From: Rubrivivax sp.
GTDB lineage: Bacteria; Pseudomonadota; Gammaproteobacteria; Burkholderiales; Burkholderiaceae_C
DNA: 64,000 nucleotides
Assembly: GCA_004210455.1 (NCBI GenBank)
Contig: SEFA01000030.1
Location: 1-64,000 of the forward strand
Direction of reading: 5' to 3'
Of this stretch, positions 55,841 through 63,660 are shown one piece after another. Each line of letters opens with the position of its first letter. The first letter of the stretch is position 1. The notes beneath the pieces were generated by a model. That model did not search any database. It had not been told where the DNA came from and saw only the letters and a program-made list of their open reading frames with translations. The translations under genes and the position numbers were made by a program.

Positions 55841-56821
55841 TCATACGACGGCCTGGGCCGCGCTCGTGAGGCGCTTCACGTAAGCCTCGCGCAATGCGGG
55901 CGGCTCCACCACCTCGACCTGGCCGGCATGCCGCAGCAGGTCCATCAACAGTTCGGTGGCGTCCACGAACGGCAACTGGAGCCGCCAACGCCCGTCCGGC
56001 AGCCATTCGCTGCGCTGCGCCGGATGCCACTCCTCGCTGGAGACCCAGGCGGCGATCTGTTCGCTGAAGATCACCGTCGCCCACTGCGGATCACCACCGG
56101 CGAAGATGCCGTAGCCCTGGTCCAGTTCTCCTTCGAGCTCCTTCAGCGGCAGGCTGCGCGCCGCCTGGTCCTCGAGCACCACCGCGTCTTCCATCGCGTC
56201 GAGCGCGAAGCGTCTCAGTCCTTCGCTGGCATGGCACCACGCATCGAGGTACCAGGTGTTCCGGTAATGCACCAGACGCTGCGGGGACACCTCGCGCTCG
56301 CTCACCGATCCGCCGCCAGGTCCGCGCTTGCGGTAACGCAGCTTCAGCCGCCTGCGCTTCACGACCGCGCTCCCCACCGTCTCGAAATGCTCCGACGGCA
56401 CCCGCCGCCGGGCGGTCGAGATCAGCTTGATGCGCCGCGTCATCTCCTGCGCCTCGACCTCATCGCCACCCAGCATGCCAGTGAGCTTGTCCAGCATCGG
56501 CTGCAGGTGCCGGCTCAGCAGTCCGTTCTCATCGAGCCCGGCCATCATCTGATGCATGGTCAGCAGCGCGTGCAACTCCTTCTCGCTGAACCACACGCCA
56601 GGCAGTTCATGCCGCTGCCCGCGCCACTGCTGGCCGAAGCGATAGCCGTTCTCGGCGGCGTCGTACTCGATGGGCGCGTCCATCCGTTCGCGCAGGTACT
56701 GCAGATCCCGCTTGAGCGTCGCCGGCGACACCTCCAGCAGCTCGCGCATCTCCGCGAAGCTCACGCAGCCGCGGCTGCGGATCAGCATCTCGATCTTGTA
56801 GAAGCGTTCGGTGCGATCCAT
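55841..56821 (-). CDS. WYL-domain transcriptional regulator
   Basis: The 326-residue protein starts at the ATG preceded by AGGAG with eight-base spacing. An N-terminal winged helix-turn-helix (RFYKIEMLIRSRGCVSFAEM, then LLEVSPATLKRDLQYLRERM) covers residues 6-47. The WYL domain includes the name motif at 190-192 (RNTWYLDAWCHASEGLRRF), and a WCX-type C-terminal domain follows. WYL proteins often sense nucleic acid or nucleotides and control defence or DNA-damage genes. It is divergent from the HNH-like gene across a region with a perfect dyad. Confidence 0.9.
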   Translation of the reverse strand: MDRTERFYKIEMLIRSRGCVSFAEMRELLEVSPATLKRDLQYLRERMDAPIEYDAAENGYRFGQQWRGQRHELPGVWFSEKELHALLTMHQMMAGLDENGLLSRHLQPMLDKLTGMLGGDEVEAQEMTRRIKLISTARRRVPSEHFETVGSAVVKRRRLKLRYRKRGPGGGSVSEREVSPQRLVHYRNTWYLDAWCHASEGLRRFALDAMEDAVVLEDQAARSLPLKELEGELDQGYGIFAGGDPQWATVIFSEQIAAWVSSEEWHPAQRSEWLPDGRWRLQLPFVDATELLMDLLRHAGQVEVVEPPALREAYVKRLTSAAQAVV

Positions 56822-56885
56822 GCGGGGCTCTCCTGACAGATCTGGGCCAAGCTGCCACAACTTTCTGTCGACTCATGTTGGGGTG

Positions 56886-56900
56886 GCTCATTCTATGAGC
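56886..56900. promoter_or_regulatory. Perfect 15-base dyad in the WYL/HNH-like divergent region
   Basis: GCTCAT and ATGAGC flank the bases TCT, midway between the divergent starts (65 and 81 bases away). It is a good candidate operator for the WYL protein. No footprint is available. Confidence 0.5.
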
Positions 56901-56981
56901 GACCTCCCTTGAATACTTGATCCCAAGCCTGAAGCAGTTCCACCCCCGGGCCCCGGTTTCCAAGTCATCCAGGAGAACCCC

Positions 56982-58070
56982 ATGGTCGCCACCTTCCGCC
57001 GCACCGCCGACGACATTGCCATCCAGCAACTGCCCTTGCCGATGATCGCTGTCGAGGCCGTGGACGACACCCGCGACGAGCTCGGTGTCTCGAGCCACGA
57101 GCGCGTCGGTTTCGAACTGGGCTGGGACTATGCCCATCACGGGCTGACGCCGCCGGTCGAGCAACTGTTCCGGCAATCGCCGCTGCAGCAGGGCTGGCAA
57201 TTGGGCCGGTCGACCTTCGGCGCGCGGACGCTCAAGTCGCATCGCCACACGCAGCTCTGGCTCTCGCTGCGTCTGCACGCCTGGCAGCGCGGCCGCAGCT
57301 TCGAAACGCTGCTGGTCACCCCCAACTATCTGCAGCAGCTCGACACGACGCATTGCCCGGTCAGCCGGCTGGCGTTCAGCGACGAACAAGACCATCCCCA
57401 ACGCCGGTCGATCGACCGGGTGCGTGACGACGCCGGTTATGCGGCCGGCAACCTGGCCCTGATGAGCCACGCCGCCAACAGCGCCAAACTGGACCGCGGA
57501 TGGCAGCAATGCTGGGCGATGGCGCAGAGCCTGCGCCATGGGCCGATGACGATGGCGGGCGGTCTCAACGCCGACGCCTGGGAACGCATGGCCATCCTCA
57601 CGAGCTTCGTGACGCCGATGTCGCATGAACTGGCCGCGCAGTTGCCGATGCTGGTGCTGCCGCCGAACCGCCTGCGGATGTTCAACCCGGTACAGGCCTT
57701 GCAGGCCCTGGTCACGCGGCAACTGGCCACGCCGGGATGGAGCCAGCGACTGACGCGGCTCGAAGCGCTGATGGCGCCGCAACAGCGCGCCGATTTCTCG
57801 AAGTTCGTCCTGGCGCTGGTCCCGCGCGTGCTGCGTTGCCAGTCGCTCACCGATCCGATGGAGATCCGCTGGGCACTGGAAGATGCCTGGCTCGATCCGT
57901 TACTGCAGAAGCGGTGGACGCACTTCGCGCAACAACTGACCCCGGAGCAGGCGGAACAGCTGGTGCAACGCGCCGCCAACAAGCGGCTGAGCACCGTGCG
58001 CGTGCAGCGCCACGTCGCGCCCACGGAGGGCTGGGCACTCGATCGTCAGGGATTCCGCTCGGCGGCCTGA
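56982..58070 (+). CDS. Hypothetical protein with an HNH-nuclease-like core
   Basis: The 362-residue protein is preceded by AGGAG. Residues about 121-170 read DTTHCPVSRLAF ... RRSIDRVRDDAGYAAGNLAL ... ANSAK. This resembles the phage-type HNH pattern C-P-x-T/S-G, S-x-D-R, G-Y-x-x-G-N, N-x-x-K, though the second cysteine and first histidine are not obvious. The N-terminal part (GFELGWDYAHHGLTPPVEQL) and the helical C-terminal half are not recognised. It could be a nuclease or a relic that binds nucleic acid. Confidence 0.6.
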   Translation: MVATFRRTADDIAIQQLPLPMIAVEAVDDTRDELGVSSHERVGFELGWDYAHHGLTPPVEQLFRQSPLQQGWQLGRSTFGARTLKSHRHTQLWLSLRLHAWQRGRSFETLLVTPNYLQQLDTTHCPVSRLAFSDEQDHPQRRSIDRVRDDAGYAAGNLALMSHAANSAKLDRGWQQCWAMAQSLRHGPMTMAGGLNADAWERMAILTSFVTPMSHELAAQLPMLVLPPNRLRMFNPVQALQALVTRQLATPGWSQRLTRLEALMAPQQRADFSKFVLALVPRVLRCQSLTDPMEIRWALEDAWLDPLLQKRWTHFAQQLTPEQAEQLVQRAANKRLSTVRVQRHVAPTEGWALDRQGFRSAA

Positions 58071-58083
58071 ACGTCCACCAGCC

Positions 58084-58302
58084 TCAACCCGGGATGCCCA
58101 CGTGGAGCTTTTCGAGGCCACCGTTCTGGTCCTGCAGCGCCACGTGATAGCCCTGTTCCCTGAACCAGTCAGCCCATTGCCGGGCGTGGGTCTTCTCCGG
58201 GAGCCAGGGCCCGGTGCGATCCATGTGGACGCGATTGCCGCGGCGTTCGTAGAACACCACGCGCCACATGTTGGAGGGAATGCGGTCGTGAAAACTGGCC
58301 AT
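58084..58302 (-). CDS. Small hypothetical protein downstream of the PIN toxin
   Basis: The 72-residue frame (NMWRVVFYERRGNRVHMDRT, then LPEKTHARQWADWFREQGYH) looks ordered, with mixed strands and a helix rich in Trp and Arg. It lies 15 bases after the PIN stop on the same strand, so it may belong to the same operon. I do not recognise a family; the start is the only ATG and has no strong ribosome site. Confidence 0.5.
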   Translation of the reverse strand: MASFHDRIPSNMWRVVFYERRGNRVHMDRTGPWLPEKTHARQWADWFREQGYHVALQDQNGGLEKLHVGIPG

Positions 58303-58317
58303 GAGCGACCGCCGAAT

Positions 58318-58800
58318 TTAGCAAAGCAGCGAGTCGCGCTGGGAGGGGGGCAACACCTGGAACCAGTCGGACATCGCACGGACCGTGCAGAGTTGCCGGG
58401 CCACCTGGCTGCGACTGTTCGCACACCACGCCAACAGCACCGGGTCGTCGCAGATCAGCAGTGAAGCGCGCCCCTGCAACGCGAGTTCGACGAGCGCCTG
58501 CAGCGACTCGGACACTGCCGCAATCCGCGACCCGTGCACCGGCTTCACGACTTCGGCGTAAGGCAGGAAATCGGCGAGCAGTTCCTGCTGCTGCGCCACG
58601 GTCAACGCAAGCCTCGGATAGGCCAGAGCGCGCATCAGCGTGGCAGCGAGATCGGGACTCACCAGCGGTCGAATCAGACCTTGCTGCCATGCGCGACGCA
58701 GGCCCAGCGCTTCTCCGCCCGACAGCAGCAGCGCACGCAGGATCAATGCCGGATCGATGACAGCGAGTTCCGGCGCCGTCTTCCTCGATCGACGGGTCAT
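58318..58800 (-). CDS. PIN-domain putative toxin of a toxin-antitoxin pair
   Basis: The 160-residue protein has the acidic positions of PIN-like RNases: Asp16 in LAVIDPALILRAL, a Glu/Asp region in the middle (QQQELLADFLPYAEVV), and CDDP near residues 116-119. It matches the putative toxin component, PIN family. The ATG overlaps the antitoxin stop by four bases (ATGA), the typical antitoxin-toxin coupling. Confidence 0.78.
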   Translation of the reverse strand: MTRRSRKTAPELAVIDPALILRALLLSGGEALGLRRAWQQGLIRPLVSPDLAATLMRALAYPRLALTVAQQQELLADFLPYAEVVKPVHGSRIAAVSESLQALVELALQGRASLLICDDPVLLAWCANSRSQVARQLCTVRAMSDWFQVLPPSQRDSLLC

Positions 58801-59126
58801 GCGGACTTGCGCGTGGTTTTGCGGACGGCTGTCTTGCCAACCCTGCGTGACGGAGCGGAGGTCTTCACGGTCTTGTCGACCGCCTTGGGCTTGGCGGCCG
58901 GCTTCGCGGCCTTGGAAGCAAAAGCCATCGCCTGCGCGATGAGGCCATCATCCCCGTCGAGTTCCGCCAGCTTGGCCCGTACCGCATCGCCGCGCTGGAT
59001 GCGCACCGGCGTCAGCACGACCTGCCCGGCCTGCAGCAGCACTTCGAAGTACTGCACGGGCCCGAGCTTGTCGGTGACGCTTTTCGGCAGGGTCAGCTGG
59101 TTCTTGGACGTCAGCTTCGCCAGCAC
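58797..59126 (-). CDS. AbrB/MazE-type antitoxin with a long basic tail
   Basis: The 109-residue protein starts at GTG with VLAKLTSKNQLTLPKSVTDK, the swapped-hairpin AbrB DNA-binding fold. The region to about residue 65 is ordered. Residues 70-109 are a Lys/Ala/Pro/Thr-rich tail (SKAAKPAAKPKAVDK and VGKTAVRKTTRKSA) like the tails of histone H1-like bacterial proteins. It would neutralise the PIN toxin and repress the operon. It lies four bases after the GNAT stop. Confidence 0.78.
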   Translation of the reverse strand: MLAKLTSKNQLTLPKSVTDKLGPVQYFEVLLQAGQVVLTPVRIQRGDAVRAKLAELDGDDGLIAQAMAFASKAAKPAAKPKAVDKTVKTSAPSRRVGKTAVRKTTRKSA

Positions 59127-59130
59127 GCGA

Positions 59131-59649
59131 TCAGACCAGCGAGCGCTGCAGACGGAGCTGTTCCAGCGCGCGGCCCTCGACGTCGACGGCCTTGACGCTG
59201 TCGTTCTCGGCCTTGAAGCCGGCAATCTCGAAGAAGCGCATCGCGCGCTCGTTGTTCTTGTAGGTCCACAGCGTGACGCGGGTGCAGCCTTCTTCCTGAA
59301 GACCTTCCTGCGCCGCTTCGACCAGGGCCTGACCGACGCCCTTGTCCCAATGGGCAGGCGTGGCGTACATGGCCCAGATCTCACCGGTGGTGGAGGGCGT
59401 GCCCTTGTCACGGGAGCGGTCGAAGCCGACGAAACCCATCACCTCGTTGTCCAGGTGCGCGACCAGCACTTGCGGCTCGCACATGTTGATGGCTTCGCGC
59501 CAATAAGCCTGGCGCTGAGCGACGGACAACCCGTTGAGGGCGCTGTCGGGCCAGAACTCCTTGTACGCCTCTTGAGCGGAACTCACCTGGATCTGGGCGA
59601 CAGCCTTGGCATCACGCAGCGTGGCCGGGCGAATCTGAATACTCGACAT
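59131..59649 (-). CDS. GNAT-family N-acetyltransferase
   Basis: The 172-residue protein starts SSIQIRPATLRDAKAVAQIQ at the ATG at 59649. The acetyl-CoA motif is MYATPAHWDKGVGQALVEAA, then QEGLQEEGCTRVTLWTYKNN and ERAMRFFEIAGF, all typical of the family. It may be the first gene of an operon with the AbrB/PIN pair (four-base gap). The substrate is unknown. Confidence 0.9.
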   Translation of the reverse strand: MSSIQIRPATLRDAKAVAQIQVSSAQEAYKEFWPDSALNGLSVAQRQAYWREAINMCEPQVLVAHLDNEVMGFVGFDRSRDKGTPSTTGEIWAMYATPAHWDKGVGQALVEAAQEGLQEEGCTRVTLWTYKNNERAMRFFEIAGFKAENDSVKAVDVEGRALEQLRLQRSLV

Positions 59650-59802
59650 ACCTTGAGAACTATCGCAATTCGGGGAAAGGGCGGGATTGTCCCAGTCAAC
59701 GCGGCCAAACGGGCACCTTGACAGCAAATGTTTTACTGACCCTGATCGCTGGCCATCCCCGTCGACCCCCTGAGGCGACTCGAAGTTGACGACATGCGAA
59801 CT

Positions 59803-60465
59803 TCAGACCAGCGACACCTGGAGATGCCGACGGTAGTCTCGCGCGAATCCGATGGCGGCCTTGTGCCAGTGCGGACGCGCCACGGCTTGCAATCGCAGCA
59901 GCAGCTCGTGTTCGACGCTCAGTTCTCCGAGAAATTCAGCGAGTTCAACCCCGATGTCGCGCTGCATGCGCTGCACCAGCTGCGCGGTCGTCAATGCGTC
60001 CGCCAGCGCACGGTGGGCGCGTCCGTTGTCCGGCAGACGGTGGTGGCGGGCCAGCGTGCCGAGCTTGCAATTCGGTGATTCAGGATAGAGCCGGCGAGCC
60101 AGTTTCACGGTACATGCGAACTCCGGCGCGATACGCGGGGCCGCCTCGGCGCGCTCGAGCTCATGCAGCCAGAAGCCGCGATCGAAGCTCGAGTTGTGCG
60201 CGACGAAGCCGCAGCCTTCGGTGAACGCGGCCACCTCGCGCATGACCTGGGCGGCATCGGGCGCGTCCTCGACCATCTCGTTGCTGATGCCGGTGAGGCG
60301 CTCGATCATGGGCGGGATCCAGGCGCCCGTGTTCATGAGGCTCTGGTACTGGCCGACGATCTCGCCGTCCCGCAGCAGCACGGCGGCGATTTCGGTGGCG
60401 CGACCGCCGCCCTGCGGCGAATGGCCGGTGGTCTCGAAGTCGATGACGGCGATGGTGCGCTTCAT
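59803..60465 (-). CDS. 3'-5' exonuclease of the DnaQ (DEDDh) family
   Basis: The 220-residue protein begins IAVIDFETTGHSPQGGGRAT with the DxE exonuclease motif I. Motif II is in FVAHNSSFDRGFWLHEL and motif III (HxxxxD) in GRAHRALADALTTAQLV. It resembles the DNA polymerase III epsilon proofreading domain but is a free-standing exonuclease. It starts inside the stop of the upstream MazG-like gene (ATGA). Its exact DNA or RNA substrate is not known. Confidence 0.9.
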   Translation of the reverse strand: MKRTIAVIDFETTGHSPQGGGRATEIAAVLLRDGEIVGQYQSLMNTGAWIPPMIERLTGISNEMVEDAPDAAQVMREVAAFTEGCGFVAHNSSFDRGFWLHELERAEAAPRIAPEFACTVKLARRLYPESPNCKLGTLARHHRLPDNGRAHRALADALTTAQLVQRMQRDIGVELAEFLGELSVEHELLLRLQAVARPHWHKAAIGFARDYRRHLQVSLV

Positions 60466-60776
60466 GCGGTGGGGGCGGGGTACTTCCGCGCGTTCAGCTC
60501 GATCTTCCGGTCGACGGCGGCCGGCACGTCCACGCCGGCACGATCGGCGATCTGCAGCAGGTACATCAACACGTCGGCGATCTCCTCGCCCAGGTGCTGA
60601 TGGTCCTCGGGCGACAGCTGCTGCGATTCCTCGCCGGTCTTCCACTGGAAGATCTCGACGAGCTCGGCCGACTCCACGACCAGCGCCATCGCGAGGTTCT
60701 TCGGCGTGAGGTAAGGGTCCCAATCCCGGGCTGCGGCGAAGTCGCGCAGCCGTCGTTGCAGGTCGGCAATGTCCAT
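60462..60776 (-). CDS. MazG-like nucleotide pyrophosphohydrolase
   Basis: The 104-residue protein has the all-alpha NTP-PPase pattern with acidic metal ligands: VVESAELVEIFQWKTGEESQ and HLGEEIADVLMYLLQIAD (ExxE and ExxD). It would hydrolyse non-standard or excess nucleoside triphosphates such as dCTP, cleaning the nucleotide pool. It is coupled by a four-base overlap to the exonuclease gene, so both may serve DNA quality control. Confidence 0.9.
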   Translation of the reverse strand: MDIADLQRRLRDFAAARDWDPYLTPKNLAMALVVESAELVEIFQWKTGEESQQLSPEDHQHLGEEIADVLMYLLQIADRAGVDVPAAVDRKIELNARKYPAPTA

Positions 60777-61160
60777 GGGTTCGCAGTGTGCAAGCCCGGC
60801 GTGGGCGGCTCAAGCAGCGTGTGCGCTGCAAGCGCCACACAGCAACGTCGCAAAGAAATTTCCCGCCTCTGTTTTCAACATCAAGGTTTTATATAACTCC
60901 TTAGTCGTCTTAGTAGAGAGACGGGCTTTCTGTGGACAAGCCGAAAATTCCCTTCAAAACCAACGACTTGAGAGCATCAAAACCTTGTGTGTGGAGCGCC
61001 TGCTTGGCCTTGCATGGATCGTCAACAACCAGGACCGACCCCCGTCGGCCTGTGGAGAACCGGCCAGTTGCCAGAAAGTTTTCCACAGCGTTGTTGGCTA
61101 TGCAGCCAAGCCCGACTTGCGCTAGCGCTGCCAGGAATGGGGATAACTTCCCTGGCGGAC
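60777..61160. other. Intergenic segment with DnaA-box cluster and AT-rich element (copy A)
   Basis: No gene is visible. TTTATATAA at about 60888-60896 precedes CTCCTTAGTCGTCTTAGTAG (60897-60916). Then, after 14 bases, TGTGGACAA at 60931-60939 gives a DnaA box with one mismatch. Further one-mismatch boxes are TGTGGAGAA (61051-61059), TTTTCCACA (61079-61087) and TGGGGATAA (61138-61146). CAACGACTTG lies at 60961-60970. The same order recurs at 62.97-63.18 kb. A replication-origin-like role is inferred. Confidence 0.6.
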
Positions 61161-61808
61161 TCAGTCGATCCCGACCACCTTGTGCATCTGGATCGACAAC
61201 TTCCATTGCGGATGGGCCATGCAGTAAGCGACGGCGGCCTTGGTGTTCTGCTTCTGCAGCAGCGAGTCCATCGGCTGGAGGAAGAAGTGGTCGAAGGCCA
61301 GATCCGCGAAGCGCTCCGGCAAGGCCAAAGGCTGTGGATAAACCAGCTTCAACTCGTGGCCCTTCGTGAGCACGACCTCCGCATCGGCCTTCGGACTGAC
61401 GCAGATCCAGTCCAGGCCTTCGGGGGCGGGCTGGGTGCCGTTGGTCTCGACGGCGATCTCGAAGCCGTGCGCCTTCAGCGCGGTGATCAGCGGGCCGTCC
61501 AGCTGCAGCAGCGGTTCGCCGCCGGTACAGACCACGTACGGCGTGCCGGTCTTGCGGCCGTGCTCATCTTTCGGCCACTTGGCGTCGATCGCCTCGGCGA
61601 GCGCATCGGCCGAAGTGAACTTCCCCCCGCCCTGCCCGTCCGTGCCGACGAAATCGGTATCGCAGAAGGTGCAGACGGCCTTCTCGCGGTCCTGCTCGCG
61701 GCCGGTCCACAGGTTGCATCCGGCGAAGCGGCAGAACACGGCCGCGCGACCGGCCTGGGCGCCCTCGCCTTGCAGGGTGTAGAACATTTCCTTGACGGCG
61801 TAGGTCAT
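61161..61808 (-). CDS. queE: 7-carboxy-7-deazaguanine synthase QueE
   Basis: The 215-residue radical-SAM enzyme makes 7-carboxy-7-deazaguanine for queuosine tRNA modification. The cluster cysteines follow the CX14CX2C pattern (GCNLWTGREQ ... AVCTFCDTDF) reported for the Burkholderia type. VCTGGEPLLQLDG and ETNGTQP bind SAM and the product. Its start overlaps the stop of the queD-like gene (ATGA), matching the pathway order in which the QueD product is the QueE substrate. Confidence 0.94.
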   Translation of the reverse strand: MTYAVKEMFYTLQGEGAQAGRAAVFCRFAGCNLWTGREQDREKAVCTFCDTDFVGTDGQGGGKFTSADALAEAIDAKWPKDEHGRKTGTPYVVCTGGEPLLQLDGPLITALKAHGFEIAVETNGTQPAPEGLDWICVSPKADAEVVLTKGHELKLVYPQPLALPERFADLAFDHFFLQPMDSLLQKQNTKAAVAYCMAHPQWKLSIQMHKVVGID

Positions 61809-62926
61809 ACGGGGATCAGCTCCTCGAAAGGACCGTGGCTGACGATGACGCCGCTGCCGCGGGTCTCGTACAGGTCGACGCGCTCCAGCGGCGGCAACTG
61901 CGCCTTGGCCTGCTGCAGCACCCACGCGGCCAGGCTGGCCGTGTCGGCGTCGGCCAGTCCGGCGAGCTCATGCAACGGATGGTGGTCCATGGCCTTGAAG
62001 ATCGGATCGAACAGCAGCTTCACGTCGCTGAAGTCCATGGCCCAGCCGAAGACCTGGTCCAGCGCGGCGCTGAGGTGCAGACGCAGCGTGAAGGTGTGGC
62101 CGTGGATGCCGGCCAGCGGATGTCCGGTCGGTGCGCGGTTGAGCTTCACCGCGCTGTCGAGGGTGAACTCCTTCCAGATCCGGTAGCGCTCGCCGTCGAA
62201 ATTGGCACCGCTGGAGCCGGTCTCATAGACGGTGACCCAGCTCAGCTCCGGCAACTGCGGTTTCAGGCGCGCCCACAGCCAGGACGAGATCAGCTCGCTG
62301 GTCGGGTTGGACAAGCCTTCGATCTCGTTCAGGCACTGGTAGTTCAGCTGCGCATGGAACGGCGCCCAGAGTTCGTCGAGGTGGTCGTAGTCGATGCTCA
62401 GGTCTCGTCCGCCGAGGTCCTGGTTGGCGTGCAGGATCAACTCGAAGCCATGACCGTGCATGCGACCGCACTTGTGGCCCATCGGGACGTTGGGCAGTTG
62501 GTGGGCGGCCTGGAAGCGATATCGACGCCAGACATGCGCATGACCATTGGCGTCAAGGTCGACGCCCGAGTTCGCGGTGCTCTGGATCCCGACCTGCGTG
62601 ATGCCGGGGACCTTGAACTCGGTTTCGAGACGATGCCGGATCCAGCGGGCGATGTTCTCGTCGGTGGGCTGGGTGATGTGCTGGTTCAGCAGCGCATGGT
62701 CCAGCGGGGCGATGCAACGCTCAAGGCAGTCGCGCAGCGCGCTGACTTCGCCGCCGGGGAACGGCGCCCACTCGGACGGAAGTTCAGCGCGAACCGTGGC
62801 CAGATAGCTGTGACCGTGCAGACCGCGGGAGCGATGTCCTGGGGGGAGCGCGTCGATCTGACAAGCGGACTCGAAACCCGCGGAAGCGGTGAAAAGGGAA
62901 GCTGGAGAAGCAGGTAAAGCAGACAT
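61805..62926 (-). CDS. queD: Three-domain 6-carboxytetrahydropterin synthase (QueD/PTPS) fusion
   Basis: The 373-residue protein is three times the usual QueD length and holds three PTPS-like T-fold domains (about 10-130, 134-250, 251-373). Each keeps an HGH pair (37/39, 157/159, 275/277). Only the middle domain has the third zinc histidine (His142), the Cys of the active site (Cys153) and Glu235. It lacks the Asp-His pair, which reads Asn195-Tyr196. Domains 1 and 3 keep Asp-His (76-77 and 314-315), but the Cys position is Ser33 and Leu271. It is followed by queE in an operon. Confidence 0.9.
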   Translation of the reverse strand: MSALPASPASLFTASAGFESACQIDALPPGHRSRGLHGHSYLATVRAELPSEWAPFPGGEVSALRDCLERCIAPLDHALLNQHITQPTDENIARWIRHRLETEFKVPGITQVGIQSTANSGVDLDANGHAHVWRRYRFQAAHQLPNVPMGHKCGRMHGHGFELILHANQDLGGRDLSIDYDHLDELWAPFHAQLNYQCLNEIEGLSNPTSELISSWLWARLKPQLPELSWVTVYETGSSGANFDGERYRIWKEFTLDSAVKLNRAPTGHPLAGIHGHTFTLRLHLSAALDQVFGWAMDFSDVKLLFDPIFKAMDHHPLHELAGLADADTASLAAWVLQQAKAQLPPLERVDLYETRGSGVIVSHGPFEELIPV

Positions 62927-63245
62927 CCCGAGAGTGTGACACGCCCGCTTTTCTTATCTTCTCGTATTGAATATCTCCTTGGTCGTATTAGTAGGTGTTC
63001 GCGGGTTCGTGTGGACAACGCCCGAATGGCTTGTCAGAACAACGACTTGCGAACAGGGCAACGATGTGGGCGGAACCTGTGGAATGGCGGGACGGAAGGA
63101 CAACAAATTCCCGCGCGGCGGAACCGCTGTGGACAACCTGCCAGTTGTTCATCGCTCATCCCCAGGGTTGTGCACAGGCCCGCCATCAAGACCAAAAGCG
63201 CTGATTTGAGCTAGAGACAGGATTGAACTGCCCCACCAGACTATT
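62927..63245. other. Intergenic segment with DnaA-box cluster (copy B, related to copy A)
   Basis: An AT-rich stretch precedes CTCCTTGGTCGTATTAGTAG (62975-62994). TGTGGACAA at 63010-63018 follows after 15 bases, and CAACGACTTG at 63040-63049. More boxes are TGTGGAATG (63078-63086), TGTGGACAA (63128-63136), TCATCCCCA (63156-63164) and TTGTGCACA (63168-63176). Order and spacing match copy A at an offset of about 2.08 kb. No gene is visible. Confidence 0.6.
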
Positions 63246-63256
63246 GCACTAAGTGC
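63246..63256. promoter_or_regulatory. Dyad GCACT-A-AGTGC upstream of the HigB-like toxin
   Basis: This perfect 11-base palindrome ends 17 bases before the toxin start codon. Type II toxin-antitoxin operons are usually repressed by the antitoxin at such a site. Binding is inferred. Confidence 0.5.
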
Positions 63257-63273
63257 TACAGTTTGGAGTTCCC

Positions 63274-63660
63274 GTGAAGAGGGTTTTCAAGACGCGTGCG
63301 TTCGACCGATGGGCGAAAAAGTTGGTGCCCGATGGCCTCTTATGTCTTGCGGCGCGAGACATTGAGGCCGGCCGATTTGAAGCGGACCTCGGCCATGGGC
63401 TTTGTAAGAAGCGCATCGCTGTTGCGGGGCGTGGCAAACGGGGAGGTCTGCGGGCGTTGGTGGCGAAGCGCCACGCTGAAGCGATCTTTTTCGTCCTGGG
63501 ACGGGAAAAGAATGAACCTGGAACCGACTTTCCACTCGCCGTGCTTGAGGTGGCAAGGCAGACCGCCCTGGACCTGCAGGGCATGTCGTTGGGAGACATG
63601 TCCGAACCCATTCGTCGCGGTCAATTGATGGAGATTTGCAATGGCACGAAAGGATCCTGA
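63274..63660 (+). CDS. RelE/HigB-type toxin
   Basis: The 128-residue protein starts at GTG (63274) with GGAG five bases upstream; a GTG at 63253 would lengthen it by seven residues. The sequence (VFKTRAFDRWAKK ... GLCKKRIAVAGRGKRGGLRA, then FFVLGREKN) fits the RelE/ParE superfamily branch that relatives annotate as RelE/HigB. Such toxins cut mRNA at the ribosome. It overlaps the antitoxin gene by 20 bases; toxin-first order is typical of higBA. Confidence 0.83.
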   Translation: MKRVFKTRAFDRWAKKLVPDGLLCLAARDIEAGRFEADLGHGLCKKRIAVAGRGKRGGLRALVAKRHAEAIFFVLGREKNEPGTDFPLAVLEVARQTALDLQGMSLGDMSEPIRRGQLMEICNGTKGS

